Shown here one piece after another: positions 46,101-58,089 of a DNA stretch of 64,000 nucleotides. Under the pieces are notes generated by a model. That model did no database searches. It saw nothing but the letters and a program-made list of their open reading frames with translations, and was not told where the DNA came from. The first letter of the stretch is position 1; the number at the start of each line of letters is the position of its first letter. The position numbers and the translations under genes were made by a program. The stretch spans positions 217,201,286-217,265,285 of the forward strand of contig JAHLJT010009436.1 in the NCBI GenBank assembly GCA_031308135.1, given 5' to 3'. This DNA comes from Acheta domesticus. Taxonomy: Eukaryota > Arthropoda > Insecta > Orthoptera > Gryllidae.

Positions 46101-47869
46101 GTTTTGGGAAAGGGAAGCAGGAAAAAATTTAGGTAATTTTCCATTCATGAGTAACGCAAGTCGATGGCCTCGCACTAGTCAAGAGAAACTCTAGAACACA
46201 GGTGAACATGGCAGAATTTTGCGGAACGGTGTACGTAATCTACTTAAAATATACTTAATTTAATTCTGCATATTTTGAGGAGAGATTCATGGTCCTTTTT
46301 TCCTTCCTTCTTGGAATAGCCCGCGGTATACGTAGAAATCAGCTTCAATAAATTCAGAACTTTCTATATCGTTTAATTCCGAAATGAAAAGCTTTCCTTA
46401 CTCTATATGACCACTTCAATAATAAAGTTATACAAAATAAACAACTTTGAAAGGAGCATTTGTTCTCATTTTCTCTCATGTTCTCCAAACATGAAAGCGA
46501 AAGAGCGATCTTCGAACCATTCATGCCTAGGCGAGCTCTCCCTTGTATTCACAAGGAAAACCGAGCGGGATGCAATCGGCCTATACTTTTTTGTGGAGAC
46601 TGGTACGAGGCTCAACGCGGTGTGCATTTAGCGTTGTATCTTCGACTCCACACTGTTTTCTTCGATTTTCTTTCTTGACGATGGGGATAAAATATTACAT
46701 TGTTAGTGTCGAAAGAGTTGTAACATTTCAGAGTTCAATTTTTTACTATCTGGATTAGTTCTCATAAAAGAACATATATTTTGCAAACAAACGGTTTATT
46801 TTGTTGCTTTTATTCTTCTGTATTAAAAGGCAATTAAATTTAGCTGTCACGCTCAGATAATAAACGTAGTTTTTTGATTCGTTTCAACATTCAAAATGAT
46901 CCACACAACCTAACACCAAAAATAAATCCTAGCAAATGCGAGTAGTTCGCTTTCTATGTAACACTTTCAATGTAATCTACGTATACGATGTTGCTTCCAT
47001 TAAGTTAAGAAATTCTAAAAATTGATACTTCAAAATTTTGAAACAACAATACTACCAGTTTCTTTCATACCAGCTTATTCCTTTACTTATCACGTAATCT
47101 ACTGACTTTGTTTAGTACCATTAGCAACTCTACTGTTAAATTTAGACTCCGTGATTACATACCAGAGCAATGAACGTATTTATTGCTCATCTACTCTATG
47201 CCAAGAAGCAAACGTATTTTCTGTCTTCTTACACAAACAGAAACGTCAACAGAAAACCATTTAAAGTATTTTTGGTTCAATTTGGTCTCTCAAATGCATA
47301 GACCTATATAAATTATTATTGAAAAAGCAGATTCTTTTGGTATATTCTCTCTCTCTCTCTTAGTCCCAAAGACGCACTCGTAAAATGATTAATGGTTAAT
47401 TACTGGCTTTCTTTCTGCCGATTACTATTAATTCCAATCAATTCAATTCCGTTGTCTAATAATTTTCTGTCGTATTCAATTGTTTACATGATTGTCTGGA
47501 TATCCCGAAAACGTTTATTATTTCGATATTTTCTGACGTTTACGAATCATTGAAACTACTACTTTCTAATAAAATACGCCGATTCTGTATCAACAAATAA
47601 CAATCTGTCTCAAGTAAATGGGACCAGCATTGCCTGCATGTTCATGTGATCAGCACTTCCTGCATATCTCCACCTTTACAACAAATTTATTAATTATAAG
47701 ATTTTACCTGACCGTTCCTTCAAACCGCACGTCTCATTTGCAACGAACTACATTACTTTTCCATTCTACCTATCCCTCGCCCTTTCTCCGCCACCACCAC
47801 CATCACCGTGACTGCAGCTTCACTTTGAAGTCCGTGCTCTTCTGGAGAGCCCTTGCGTCCGCGTCCCGT
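46101..47869. other. AT-rich non-coding DNA, no gene seen
   Basis: A (CT)n run lies at 47346-47361. No supportable gene. Confidence 0.55.
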
Positions 47870-48190
47870 CTCGCTACTCCTCAGCCTCCCCCCCTCGTGC
47901 CCTGCCCCGCCCCGAACTCCGCACTTCGCCCCACCCCCGCCCTCGCCGCATCCTCGCCCCGCCCGCGGCCGCGCCCCCTGGGGGGTCGATAAAGTTTGAT
48001 GGCGCCGCGGGGCTGTCTCCAGGCATAAAGCCAAGTTACCACTCCGCGCCTATTTACAACTTTTTGAGCGCGCCCCGCCCCGCCCCGCCCCGCCCCGCCC
48101 CTTCGCCCGCGCCTTCGACGCCGCTGCGCCGGCGCCCTCCCTCTCGCTAATGGGCCGCGTTATTTAATGGCGCAAGTTTTACGCGGGGAC
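47870..48190. other. CpG-rich island with GC-box array and AT cores
   Basis: CpG-dense DNA with GTCGATAAAG (47986-47995), a CCCCG pentamer array and TTATTTAATGG (48160-48170) before CGCAAGTTTTACGCGG. Promoter-like; no exon identified. Confidence 0.55.
48071..48102 (-). repeat. (CCCCG)n GC-box array
   Basis: Six consecutive CGCCC/CCCCG pentamers, i.e. overlapping GGGGCGGGG Sp/KLF-type boxes on the minus strand. Quadruplex/i-motif-prone. Confidence 0.85.
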
Positions 48191-48659
48191 GTTACACAGG
48201 TGAGGCCCTCGCGGGAGGCGACGGCGGCCGGGCGGGAGGCGCGGGAGGCGGCGGAGGTTGCGGTAGCGGCGGCGGCGGCAGCAGCAGCACGGTGGCGTAG
48301 ATGGAGGCGGGCGAAATGACGAGGTGGAGAGGAGACGACGGGGGCGGAGGGGGCGGGTAATGGTAGATGTGGGGGTGGGTGGGGGGAATATTGTTGGAGT
48401 TCGAGGTGGACGAAGAAACGGAAGAAGTGGAGGAAGAGAACGCAGAGAATGATAAGAGGAGGTGTGGCGGAGTTGACGGGCAATGGAGGCGATGTTAGGC
48501 ATGGCGATGGAAAGAGTATCGTGGTGATGGGGAAAAAACGACCATTAATGTAGGGATGTGTTGGTTTCGATGCTGATAATGGCAGCGAAGTAGACGATTA
48601 CAGCGAGGGAGGGAGTTACGAGGGGGAAGGAGTTCGGTGTGACTGCAAGAGTGGTTTCT
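48191..48659. other. GGC/GGA-rich then purine-rich non-coding DNA
   Basis: The GC-rich first 150 bp with GGCGG repeats grade into GA-rich sequence. Open frames on the minus strand are Pro/Arg/Ser low-complexity. No gene. Confidence 0.5.
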
Positions 48660-49165
48660 ACAACGAAGGTACTACGGAAGCGAGAAAGCGGCGGCGGCGG
48701 CGGCGACCGCGACGGCAACACCGACCCCTACCATGGCGACGGCAGTGAAAAGGCGTCGGCAGAGAAGCCGCAGTCCGATTAGCAGCCGAACACCTGAGCC
48801 GCGATGCATCACGGGCCAGCGAGGACGGCGGCGACGGCGGCGGCGGCGCCCGCGCCCGCCGCGGCCTGGCAGCGGCGTCGCATGGCAACCGTGACGTCAG
48901 CGCCACTCTTATCTTAACAGGACGCTCTAAATGAGCGGGACACCCTGGCGCCCGCCGCCCGCGCCGCGCCGCACCCTCCGGCCCCGCCCCTTTCTCCGCC
49001 CCCCATCACCCCGCGCCGCTGCGAGGCCGCCTCGCATTAATATTTAAATCTAATAATTGCCGAGCGTGTGTAAGTCACATCTGCGCGCACTAGTAATTGC
49101 CGCGACCGCCGCTGCTGGCGCCACAGTTTGCATATTTAATCCTGCGTCTCGGCGATAACTCGAAG
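48660..49165. promoter_or_regulatory. CpG island with adjacent RFX-half and CRE sites and an AT-rich homeodomain/octamer-like core
   Basis: CpG-rich from 48660 to 49030. CATGGCAAC (48881-48889, complement GTTGCCATG, an RFX half-site) lies three bases before TGACGTCA (48892-48899, perfect CRE). The island then passes into ATTAATATTTAAATCTAATAA (49035-49055), TAGTAATTGCC (49090-49100) and TTTGCATATTTAAT (49126-49139, octamer-like), separated by CpG-rich spacers. Such an arrangement suggests an enhancer or promoter. Activity is not shown. Confidence 0.4.
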
Positions 49166-50539
49166 AAGCTTTTCTTCAATTAACTTGCTTTTAAAGAAAT
49201 GGACTTTTTAAAAATCTCCCGCTAACTGTGCAAGTTGGCGGTAATTTCCGTGTTGAATTGGTTCAGGTTCAACACTAATTAGGGGTAAAATTGAGGTGGT
49301 ATTTCACCAGTGTCGTTACCACTGTCAGAGGGGTGCCCTGATGAATTCTAGAGGAGCAGCGCGTGCTAGCAGTATGTTGCAACTGAGAGGATACAAGACC
49401 TCTTCAGAGAGACAAATACAAGTGATGGATCTTAGCAGAGAAAGAGAACCACCAAGTTCCAAAATGCATTGTAGTAAAAACTGACGTGAGAAAACGGATA
49501 CTTCTGTATTCAGAAGCGGAAACGATAAGACGTTTCTTTTACAAACAGATCGAATTCAAGTGCGGAGAATAGCAATATAAAATCGTTAATGGTGACATTT
49601 ACCATACTGCAGTACGGAATGTAGATGAGGGAAGAGGCTTGTGCTTTCATGCCCTTCCTTTTTCTGAATAATTCAGTGATAAGATGACCTTACTCTTGAC
49701 CCAATGAAAAATGATCATTCCTTCCAGAAAGTGATACAAATTATCATGAGAAAAGATTGATTAATACCAATTTAATAATAATTCTTTTGGATCTTCCAAT
49801 ATGCTTGGAAAAGATGGACGCAAGAATACAATTAGCGCATCACGAATTATTGGTATTATTATTTCTGATTTCCAATGCGCGCAGAAACAGGAAGAAAACA
49901 ATGCAGCCTCCAGCCATGTGAAAGATGTCTATAGCATTCTGTGACTAGAAAAATCAAACAAGAATGGAACAGTTTTGATTTTCACTGAAAATATGCGAAC
50001 TTTTTTTTGTGTTATTCCGCTTACGTTATCCATATAAACCACCCGTATATTGTAGAACTCGTGAAGACTGTTTTTGTTAAAAAAATTAATTTTTCGTAGT
50101 GTTATACGGGAGTATTTTATTTGTTGTTCTTGAGCAGTGTGTATACTATTTTTCGGAAAACCATTTTATATGTTTTTTTTCAGCAGCAATTTTGCTGCTC
50201 ATGACCAATAGTTACTACTAATCTTCGATGTTCACTAAAAATATTCCATAAATTACACTGGCTTTAAATTACTAGATGTGGTCTGGTGCTTTTAGTTACT
50301 AATTACCCAAAAACGAAAATGCAGTGAAATGTAGCTTAGCAACACAGTGTATGCCGAAGAAAATTCCCAAGTTCATAAAGAAGTGTTCGATTGTATACAT
50401 CAAATGTATCATGTTTATAATTACCTATATCAAAGATGAACATCTGTAATAATCAAACGAACGGGCATTAACTCCCACACAAAACACTTGCATCAGCCCC
50501 TTATTAGAAGAGGAGGAGAGTATTGGACGGACCGCCAAT
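49166..50539. other. AT-rich non-coding DNA, no gene seen
   Basis: Short frames only; nothing recognised. Confidence 0.55.
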
Positions 50540-50825
50540 TTCGCGCTTGTTCTCGGGGCGATCGCACGCTGATCCCCGCCGTCCGCTCACGTCAGCGCGA
50601 AATCGACGCCGGCCGCCACGTGACACCTCCTCCTCCCCCTCCCCCCGCCCTCCTGAGCGAGATCGCGAAGCGGAGGCCACGCGCCCCGCGGGGAGGACAC
50701 GTGGCCCTGGTCCCCGCGGGTCGATCGAAGGCGACGGCGCGAGGTGATGGATCGGTCATTAGCGTCTCACCGCGCGGGCCGGGCGCGGCGCGGCGGGGCC
50801 GGGGGCGCTAAGCCTCTGCTTTTGT
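50540..50825. other. CpG-rich island
   Basis: CpG-dense block ending in CTTTTGTGGG (50819-50828). No gene. Confidence 0.55.
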
Positions 50826-53454
50826 GGGCTGGTCTCTCCTCATCTCCACCACTTCCTTCTCTACCTTCACTTCTCATAATTCGGGCACAGCCATTTTTCT
50901 ATTTATGAAATAGCATTTAGAGTATGATTCTACTGCTATAGTAATAAAAAGCTGAGCTCAACCTGTGATTAATGTAATATACCAATTAAAACCAATTATG
51001 TAATGTAAGGATAATAAGTTTATAATGTTTTTGTAAATGTATTGAGAATGAGGTCGCTAATAACCCAAGGTTGGTTGATACGAACTAAAAGAAATATATT
51101 TTCTCTCTCTCTCTTTCTCTCTCTTTCCTATATTTTTCACGAGTGATTGACATAAAAACATCACTCACACCCAAACTTGTACATTTTATCATTGTTGGGG
51201 TATCATCACTAGGTTCTGTCGACTCGGTTGATGCCTTTGTGAGAAGGCCCTACTGAAATATCATTTGGTCAGTCCTGTCAGCTCCCTTTGGTCGATATTC
51301 ATGGACGAGGAACACGCATTGTCTCATTACTGGTAAACATCCCACAGTGATAAAGAAGAGCACTCCCATTCCGGAAGGAGTTCAGACCTCCCGATATAAC
51401 TACAATTGTATCCAGGCACGGGGCATTTTCATCTAATGAAAACCAATTTCCTCTTCGGGTCCGATCTCTCCATCTCTTCAAAATTACAAGAAGAGATAAA
51501 AAATATAGTGAATGTATTTCTTAATATACTTGAAGTTGCAGAATCTGCCACAAATTTGCAAGGGGAATCACGGCGACCGCTGGAGCAAAGTTTCGCGTAC
51601 AGCAAGTAAAACAATGTATTTCTCTCATCAGTTTACTATCACAATTTGAAATGAACAAATTATATTTTTCGTTTAAATATACATACACTAAGATGAACTT
51701 ATCTGCTAGATATTCAGAGGTTCCAAGTGACATGGGGATGTCCACCACTTCCTGAAGTGTTTGAATATTATATTAGAAATGAAGATATTTCTTTTATGTT
51801 TATATTTCTTCTAACGAATCGTCTACCATTTGTGAAATGCAAAACAAATGCCAGAAAAACTGTGGATATCTGAGCGTCTGTTTTCCCTTCACAAGGCGAT
51901 AAACACAATTGCAACAGTTGTGAACTACCATGTCACGTAACACGTATTTATTTGCCATTTACCTTCACTATCTGTGACCTAATACGTCACTACTCAGTTG
52001 CATGGCGGGACATGGCGGATATATTTCCCAGATTTTTGCAATAAGCAGTTAGGTATGTAAAGTACCCTTCTGGGTTGTTAGAAAATCTTTTCTTCAGTTC
52101 ATTACTTCTTGTTTTGCGAGTTCGGCACTCACCAATCTGATATTACAGTCGTAGAAATAGAGTAAATTGAAAGAATATTAATTATGATCTTCATAAAGAA
52201 TGTCGTGTCGTTCTTTTGAAACCTTGAAAGTGTACCTTTCGCGCATCACTGGAGACAATATCTCTTCCAATATTATGTAAAACAATTAAACTAAACGGAC
52301 TTGGTTGTTTTCTTTTGTTCCTCAACCAATAACAGATAATCTTTTATTTTACTGCCCTTATTTAATTTTAGGGAATCATCCTGCCTCGTGACTGATCTCC
52401 TTTCCCCCAAACACTACTTTTACGATCCGAAAGCTTCTTTAGAAGAGAGCACATTTATTTTCGTAGTTTAGCTCAGATTTTCTTCACTACTTTCATACCC
52501 CTAATTTCATTAACATTTTTACGCCAGCATTCCAAGTTTACTCGTTCATTCTTCTTCTTTCCCCTGGCATCAGAGCTAAAGTTCGTCTTGATCCATTAAA
52601 TTCACTGCCTCGAAAATGAACATACATCGAAATTTTGAACGTCACCACTGTTACATTCACTACCACTATTCTACAACCTTTCGCATCTCCTACGTTTTAT
52701 TTAACGTCCACAACCTCATTCCTCCATCGTCACCACTATCTCCATTCTCCCCATTCAGTATCCAAGCCGCCCGTCTCCTTTTTCTTCCCCTTATCCTCAT
52801 CCCTCACTGCCAGTAAGGTCTCCTGTGCCGCGTTATGTAAATACGCCATACCCTGCGGCAATGATACGTATCGATACGTCTCGAATTATTAAAACCTTCG
52901 GCAAGGGGCGGGAACAAGATGGATGGGCAAATGCCTCGCCGCAGGAACCTGCGTGTTACACGCAGGAACCGGAGTCTGTTCCGTAAGCAGCAGCTGCGGG
53001 GGCCACTATGCCAATGCCAAGCTTCCCAGATGTATTGACATAATGGAAGATTCAATTTGGAATATAGATATTGGAATTCGATACTTGATCTATTTTCTAG
53101 ATATTGATGTCACGAATTTTGACTTCACAATCGTTTAAGAGATTGTTACTATTCAAATTATTGTAGACGTTTCCTCTTAGATTACGTGATTGATCATTGC
53201 AATATGATAACACATCATTTATGAGTTTCTTTTCAATAAGAACCGCATTATGTATACTGAATAATACAGAGCATTAGTTCTCTAGACGTAGAATATACTT
53301 TAATATTGATGCTTTGTTTTCATGTGTTAGGAATATGTATTTAATGCTGATGTGAAAGCAAATTGAAGATAGCCAGATATATTATCTCCGAAGAACAATG
53401 TACATTTCGTGCAAAATGTCACACTTGGAACATAACTAGTTGAGCTTCAGCCAT
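50826..53454. other. AT-rich non-coding DNA, no gene seen
   Basis: A (CT)n tract lies at 51099-51126. At 52938-52973 CGCAGGAACC occurs twice around GTGTTACA. The remainder is featureless AT-rich DNA. Confidence 0.55.
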
Positions 53455-53815
53455 CTATCAGCCAGGTCCGTCTGTCCGTCCATCTTCCATCCGTCCGTCC
53501 TTCCGTCTTCCACCCGTCCGTCTGTCCGTCTTCCATCCGTCCGTCCGTCTTCCATCCGTCCGTCCGACGGTCCGTCTGTCTTCCATCCGCCCGTCCGTCT
53601 TCCACCCGTCCGCCCGTCCGTCTTCCATCCGTCCGTCTTTCATCCGTCTGTCCATCTTCTATCCGTCCTTCCGTCCTCCATCCGTGCTTCCGTCCGTCTT
53701 CCATCCGTCCGTCTGCAAGTCCGTCCGTCTGCAAGTCCGTCCGTCTGCAAGTCCGTCCGTCTGCAAGTCCGTCCGTCTGCAAGTCCGTCCGTCTGCAAGT
53801 CCGTCCGTCTTTTCG
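53455..53815 (+). repeat. CCGTCCGT-type minisatellite with a younger 16-bp array at its end
   Basis: The left part (53465-53705) consists of irregular TCCATCCGTCCGTCT units of about 15-20 bp. The right part has six regular 16-bp units of CCGTCTGCAAGTCCGT, with GTCTGCAA starting at 53711, 53727, 53743, 53759, 53775 and 53791. The Thr/Asp/Gly/Arg-rich minus-strand frames are repeat shadows. Confidence 0.9.
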
Positions 53816-55261
53816 TCCATCTGTTCTCGAAAAGCGTACAGTGTTTTTAAGAGAATGGTGCATGCCTCTATTTTTCGAAAATTGTAGGAGTTCAGATTTT
53901 TTCGGCATCTTCCTACAACTACAATATTGAAAATGGATATTTTTTCTTAAAAGAAATATGTTCTTCAAAGACAGATCTTGAAAGAAGTTGTGTACAAATT
54001 TTTCGAAAATATGTGTAGTTTTCGCGTAATATTCAGTGAGAATTGAGTATTTTAATTTTTTTCGAAAAAAAGCTCAGATTTAAAAAAAGTTCTCCTTGGA
54101 TCTATCAAAAGCAATTTTCTCCTTGCGCTTATCAAAATATGGCGCAAGTCTCATTTCCGGCAAACTATACTTATTTTCAAACACCGGAAAAAAAATCACA
54201 ATTCAAAACTAACAAAGTTGAAGACAGATATTTTCGTCTTAAAGCCTGTTCTAAAAGGTCATACGAAACGGATAGTTTTCGGTCAAACGAATAGTTTTCG
54301 CGTAATTTGTGCTCGAAATGTATGCAATTTATAAAAAAATGCATTTTCTGAAAAACCGCTCCAAATTGTGTCTTTAAATTTGTTCACGGATAGAACAAAG
54401 AATGCAAAATGGCGCAGGTCTTGTTTTCGTTGAAACTTTCACTGAAGTTTTTGAAAAAATAGTAAGAAAAATACTCATTTTACAAATACAAGTTTGCATA
54501 ATAAAAATTCATCATAAAAAAATCCATGAAATTATTTAATGGAGGCAATATTAAAGTAAAGAATACCTCAGTCAAGTGTAAGGTAGGTTTAAAAAATTAA
54601 ACCTTTGCAATTTTCGAAAATTGAGGGAGTTTTATTAAAACGTAGTACAGTGAATAAGCGCGTGTTTTAGGTACGAGAAAAGTAAAAGGCTAATGACAAT
54701 TTCAAATTATCTGCTAATTCTCATAGACATTATTACGTGCGCCAACAACCATAACATTCACCATACGCCTCACATCAGCACACGTCACCCAACAACCACG
54801 CCCATCTCATCAAGCGAAGCAAATTTGATTCAAATTGATCGAGAAAGAAAAAAACGTCCCCTCAAAGTAACTGTGTATTTTACGGAAGTATAACAAAGTT
54901 ATTTAGACAAATTCTTGAGATTATTTTCTCATGATATTTGTGTTTGCATTGGAAAAGGAAGGCTCAAAATCATGGCATATTTGTTCTCAAACTGTCACAC
55001 TAAGGAAACATGGGTTTGAGATACAAAAAAATATGCGTCTCAGAAGTGCTGCAGAAAAGTACTGTCGACTGCTTATTCCGCGACAATTATGTCTCTCAGT
55101 TTAAAAAAAACGCCAGTTTTCAAAACCGAAATCAGACGATTAAAAACAGAAATATTACGACGGTGATGAAAAGTTCTGAACGATAGAAACACAGTGGAAA
55201 CAAATGTTCCCCAAATGAGAATAGGGGTGCGGAGACCTCCGACTTTTTCAAAGAATGGATA
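53816..55261. other. AT-rich DNA, possible old transposon, no gene seen
   Basis: Words such as TTTTCGAAAAT, AGTTTTCGCGTAAT (twice, about 54015 and 54292) and ATGGCGCA(A/G)GTCT (twice, about 54138 and 54411) recur, suggesting an internally repetitive element without clear ends. Confidence 0.45.
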
Positions 55262-55447
55262 TACAGTATACCCTCATTAACACGAATTACAAGGGACTTA
55301 AATAATCCGAGTTCGTGTTTTAAAAATTCGTATTAACCGAGTATTTAAATGTCAATATTACCGCAATCCCTTGCCGGGACTGAAGTTTTGTTCGTGTTAT
55401 GGCGAAATTCGTGTTTAGTAAGTTCGTGCTAACGAGGGTTTACTGTA
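55262..55447. mobile_element. pogo/Tigger-like MITE
   Basis: The 182-bp element (55264-55445) has TA target duplications at 55262-55263 and 55446-55447. The left end CAGTATACCCTCATTAACAC and the complement of the right end CAGTAAACCCTCGTTAGCAC are near-identical inverted repeats extending to ACGAA. CAGT termini with CCCTC(A/G)TTA are typical of the pogo branch of Tc1/mariner. Too short to code for transposase. Confidence 0.88.
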
Positions 55448-56129
55448 TAATTTTCATCTGTCCCATCATAAATATGAGATACAGATTAACACTAGAACGA
55501 CGGTCACCGGTCAATTGACCGGTTGGGAGTTTTGAACTGCCGTATTTGGGAAACTAGTATATGTATGAGTTTGATATTACGTGACTTTTATTATTTTAGG
55601 CTCCAGAGAAATCTTATAAATTTGTATGGAAAAAAAGTTGTGTGGTGCTGGAGAAACAAGCGAGCCTACCTGAAACGACGGCTCCCGGTCAATTGACCGG
55701 TGTATAGTTTTAGCATTTTTGTGTGCGTTACTGACATTCATGACTTTTTTTATCAGTTTTGAACCTTATAAACAATTTGTTGAGTAATGTTCAACCCAAA
55801 ATTTGATTTTTACTCTCAATAGCTATTCACATTTCCTATCATATTTTGTGATTGCAAACCGCCGCAAAGCAACATGAATGCCGGCCCAAGTCTGCATTTT
55901 TATACCTACGCATTGTTTCTAATATTGGTACTTGCGCGCCGGCCTTACGGATTTTTATTACTGGTGTCGATGCGTGTTTGAACTTGTCGCTGCGGCGCGT
56001 CACAATTTTCGCATCAGGCAAGAATACTACACGTAGTATCGTTCAAAAAAGGGACAGGTTGCTTGTGGCGGATCTCTATTATTATAGTGGTAATGTGTGT
56101 GGTGTTCTACAGTCCAAAAAAGTTGCGGC

Positions 56130-56340
56130 ATGTCGAAAAAACGTTTTCTTACGCCAGCTCAAATTCTTGAAGAGCTGCGGAATATTCCTTCGGATCAGTC
56201 TGAAAATGAGTCTGATGGTCGTGAGTCAACTGACGTAGAGAGTGATATTGAATTTATGCCGCTAGAATCACATTCTTCCAATGATACATCAAGCAGCGAA
56301 TCTGACTCGACGATACAGGAATTTGACGATTCTATTCCTG
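56130..56340 (+). pseudogene. First exon of a piggyBac-like transposase, remainder missing
   Basis: The frame from ATG 56130 encodes about 70 residues starting Met-Ser-Lys-Lys-Arg-Phe-Leu-Thr and rich in Ser, Asp and Glu (runs such as ESDGRESTDVESDIEF). This acidic, serine-rich N-terminus is typical of PGBD-type transposases ahead of the catalytic domain. It ends at a strong splice donor, CCTG|GTAAGT (56341-56346); without splicing the frame reads into the intron and stops at 56381. Downstream exons with the catalytic aspartates and the C-terminal cysteine-rich domain are absent before the right terminal repeat, so the copy cannot make active transposase. Assignment rests on N-terminal character plus the TTAA/TIR context, not on catalytic motifs. 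Confidence 0.6.
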
Positions 56341-57082
56341 GTAAGTTTCTTATTTTATGTTCTAACTTATTTGTTTTTTAAAAATATATTTTAACTACGT
56401 TTATACACCGTTATCATGCACTTACTTGCAAACTTTGACCTGTTCTTCTGATTAGCCATATTTATACCACTATCGGTTTTGGCGGTATATTCTTCTTATA
56501 GTTCACTCAAAGTATTGTAAAAATTGTGTTTGAAATGTTTTTTAAATGTTTTTGTATTTAAAACCCTAATTTAATTTACATTTACGCCAATAAAACTAAA
56601 AATGTCCATGAAATGTCATGATTTACGTTTTTTCTTACCGATTTGAACGAGCAAAAAGTTACAAGTAAGACCGCTAGAATCACATTCTTCCAATGATACA
56701 TCAAGCAGCGAATCTGACTCGACGATACAGGAATTTGACGATTCTATTCCTGGTAAGTTTCTTATTTTATGTTCTAACTTATTTGTTTTTTAAAAATATA
56801 TTTTAACTACGTTTATACACCGTTATCATGCACTTACTTGCAAACTTTGACCTGTTCTTCTGATTAGCCATATTTATACCACTATCGGTTTTGGCGGTAT
56901 ATTCTTCTTATAGTTCACTCAAAGTATTGTAAAAATTGTGTTTGAAATGTTTTTTAAATGTTTTTGTATTTAAAACCCTAATTTAATTTACATTTACGCC
57001 AATAAAACTAAAAATGTCCATGAAATGTCATGATTTACGTTTTTTCTTACCGATTTGAACGAGCAAAAAGTTACAAGTAAGA
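56259..57082 (+). repeat. Exact 412-bp tandem duplication inside the piggyBac-like element
   Basis: 56259-56670 and 56671-57082 appear identical by eye. Each contains the last 82 bp of the transposase exon, its GTAAGT donor (56341 and 56753) and about 330 bp of intron. The second copy is followed by the same two bases before sequence diverges at 57085. Identity points to a very recent duplication or an assembly artefact. Confidence 0.9.
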
Positions 57083-57339
57083 CCAAACTCAAAAGAAAAC
57101 AAATTGTTAGGGATACAATATACTTTAAAAACAACTACAATATTTTTAAATAGTAATAGGGCACATCGCAATACCTAGACAACGTCACAAGCATTAAAAA
57201 AATCCAACCGGTCAATTGACCGGTGGCCGTCGTTCTAGGTAGGCAACCAACTCCCGTCGTTCTAGTGTTAACGTTCCTCGCTCTCGTCTAGTGGTTAACT
57301 CGGCCCTCCCCTTTTGATATCAGACGCAACTTCTTCCAT

Positions 57340-57650
57340 GCCGTAATGATGAAGATCACAACACAAGTTTTCTCGTCATCCCTCGGACCGCCTGTCACGT
57401 GACAAAGCGTCCGCCGTCGCGGGACGGCCGCCTCGTCTCCAAATAGTCCGCGGCGTAGTTTCAGCATCACGAGTCATTTAAGAAATGGCCGCTCTTTGTA
57501 AAGAAGCGGAGTGATTTTTCGACTTCCGCCGCGCGCTGCTCGTCTGTCACCGGTGCGTGACGTCAGCCATCCGCCGCCTCCCTGAGTTCCCTCGCCTAAG
57601 CCTGCTTCCCCCTCAGGGTGCAGTCGGTCGAGCGAATACACCGAATGTTT
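57340..57650. other. CpG-rich island with CRE
   Basis: CpG-rich block with a perfect TGACGTCA (57558-57565), a CTTTGT word near 57494 and TCACGTGAC (57395-57403, E-box). Promoter-like, no exon identified. Confidence 0.5.
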
Positions 57651-58089
57651 TTACCAACGGAGAATTAACCATGTTAACAAAGTGATTCCTCTTTTTAATT
57701 GATCAATTATTTTATTTGTTGATAGTACCTATATTTGAAGCTTTGTCAGTGATATCAGTGAATACTAATAAAATATTCGACAATGACAACATAAAGAATG
57801 CTGTGATAAGATTAAATGAAATGACAGAAACCCGAGTAAGTCAGCAGCGGATCAGTTTTTTCAGAGTTTTAGTAAATTTAAATATTGAGCTCTTCAGGGC
57901 AATTTATATTAATTAAACGTTGGCCGAATAAACCATTATGTAGCCGAGTTTCAGTTTTTCAGTGAATGATTTGAATCCACAAGGTCATCCATCACATGTG
58001 ATATGCCCGTACTAGAGGGATTTGTTGACATTACACTTATTTAATAAACAATAATGATAATAAAAACACATGTACACAGCTCGAAAACA
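57651..58089. other. AT-rich gap, no gene seen
   Basis: A 66-codon frame at 57716-57916 has ordinary residue composition but no recognisable similarity. Not called. Confidence 0.45.

Larger units (their letters stand above)
55486..57271 (+). mobile_element. piggyBac-like element with TTAA target duplication, transposase mostly lost
   Basis: TTAA at 55486-55489 and 57268-57271 bracket a 1,778-bp element (55490-57267). Termini are a perfect 14-bp inverted repeat CACTAGAACGACGG. The palindrome CCGGTCAATTGACCGG occurs three times: 55507-55522, 55685-55700 and 57208-57223. At the right end the motif CCGTCGTTCTAG is doubled (57227-57238 and 57254-57265, 27 bp apart). A related block GCCTACCTgaAACGACGG lies at about 55664-55681. 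The interior keeps one transposase exon and a 412-bp tandem duplication, but no catalytic domain. Confidence 0.88.

Noticed and set aside
53703..53806. CRISPR-like array
   Set aside because: Units are contiguous 16-mers without unique spacers, in eukaryotic DNA; a minisatellite.
53447..53968. 173-codon Asp/Gly/Arg/Thr-rich frame
   Set aside because: Shadow of the CCGTCCGT minisatellite.
57716..57916. 66-codon frame with normal composition
   Set aside because: Short, AT-rich, no similarity recognised and no neighbouring exon.
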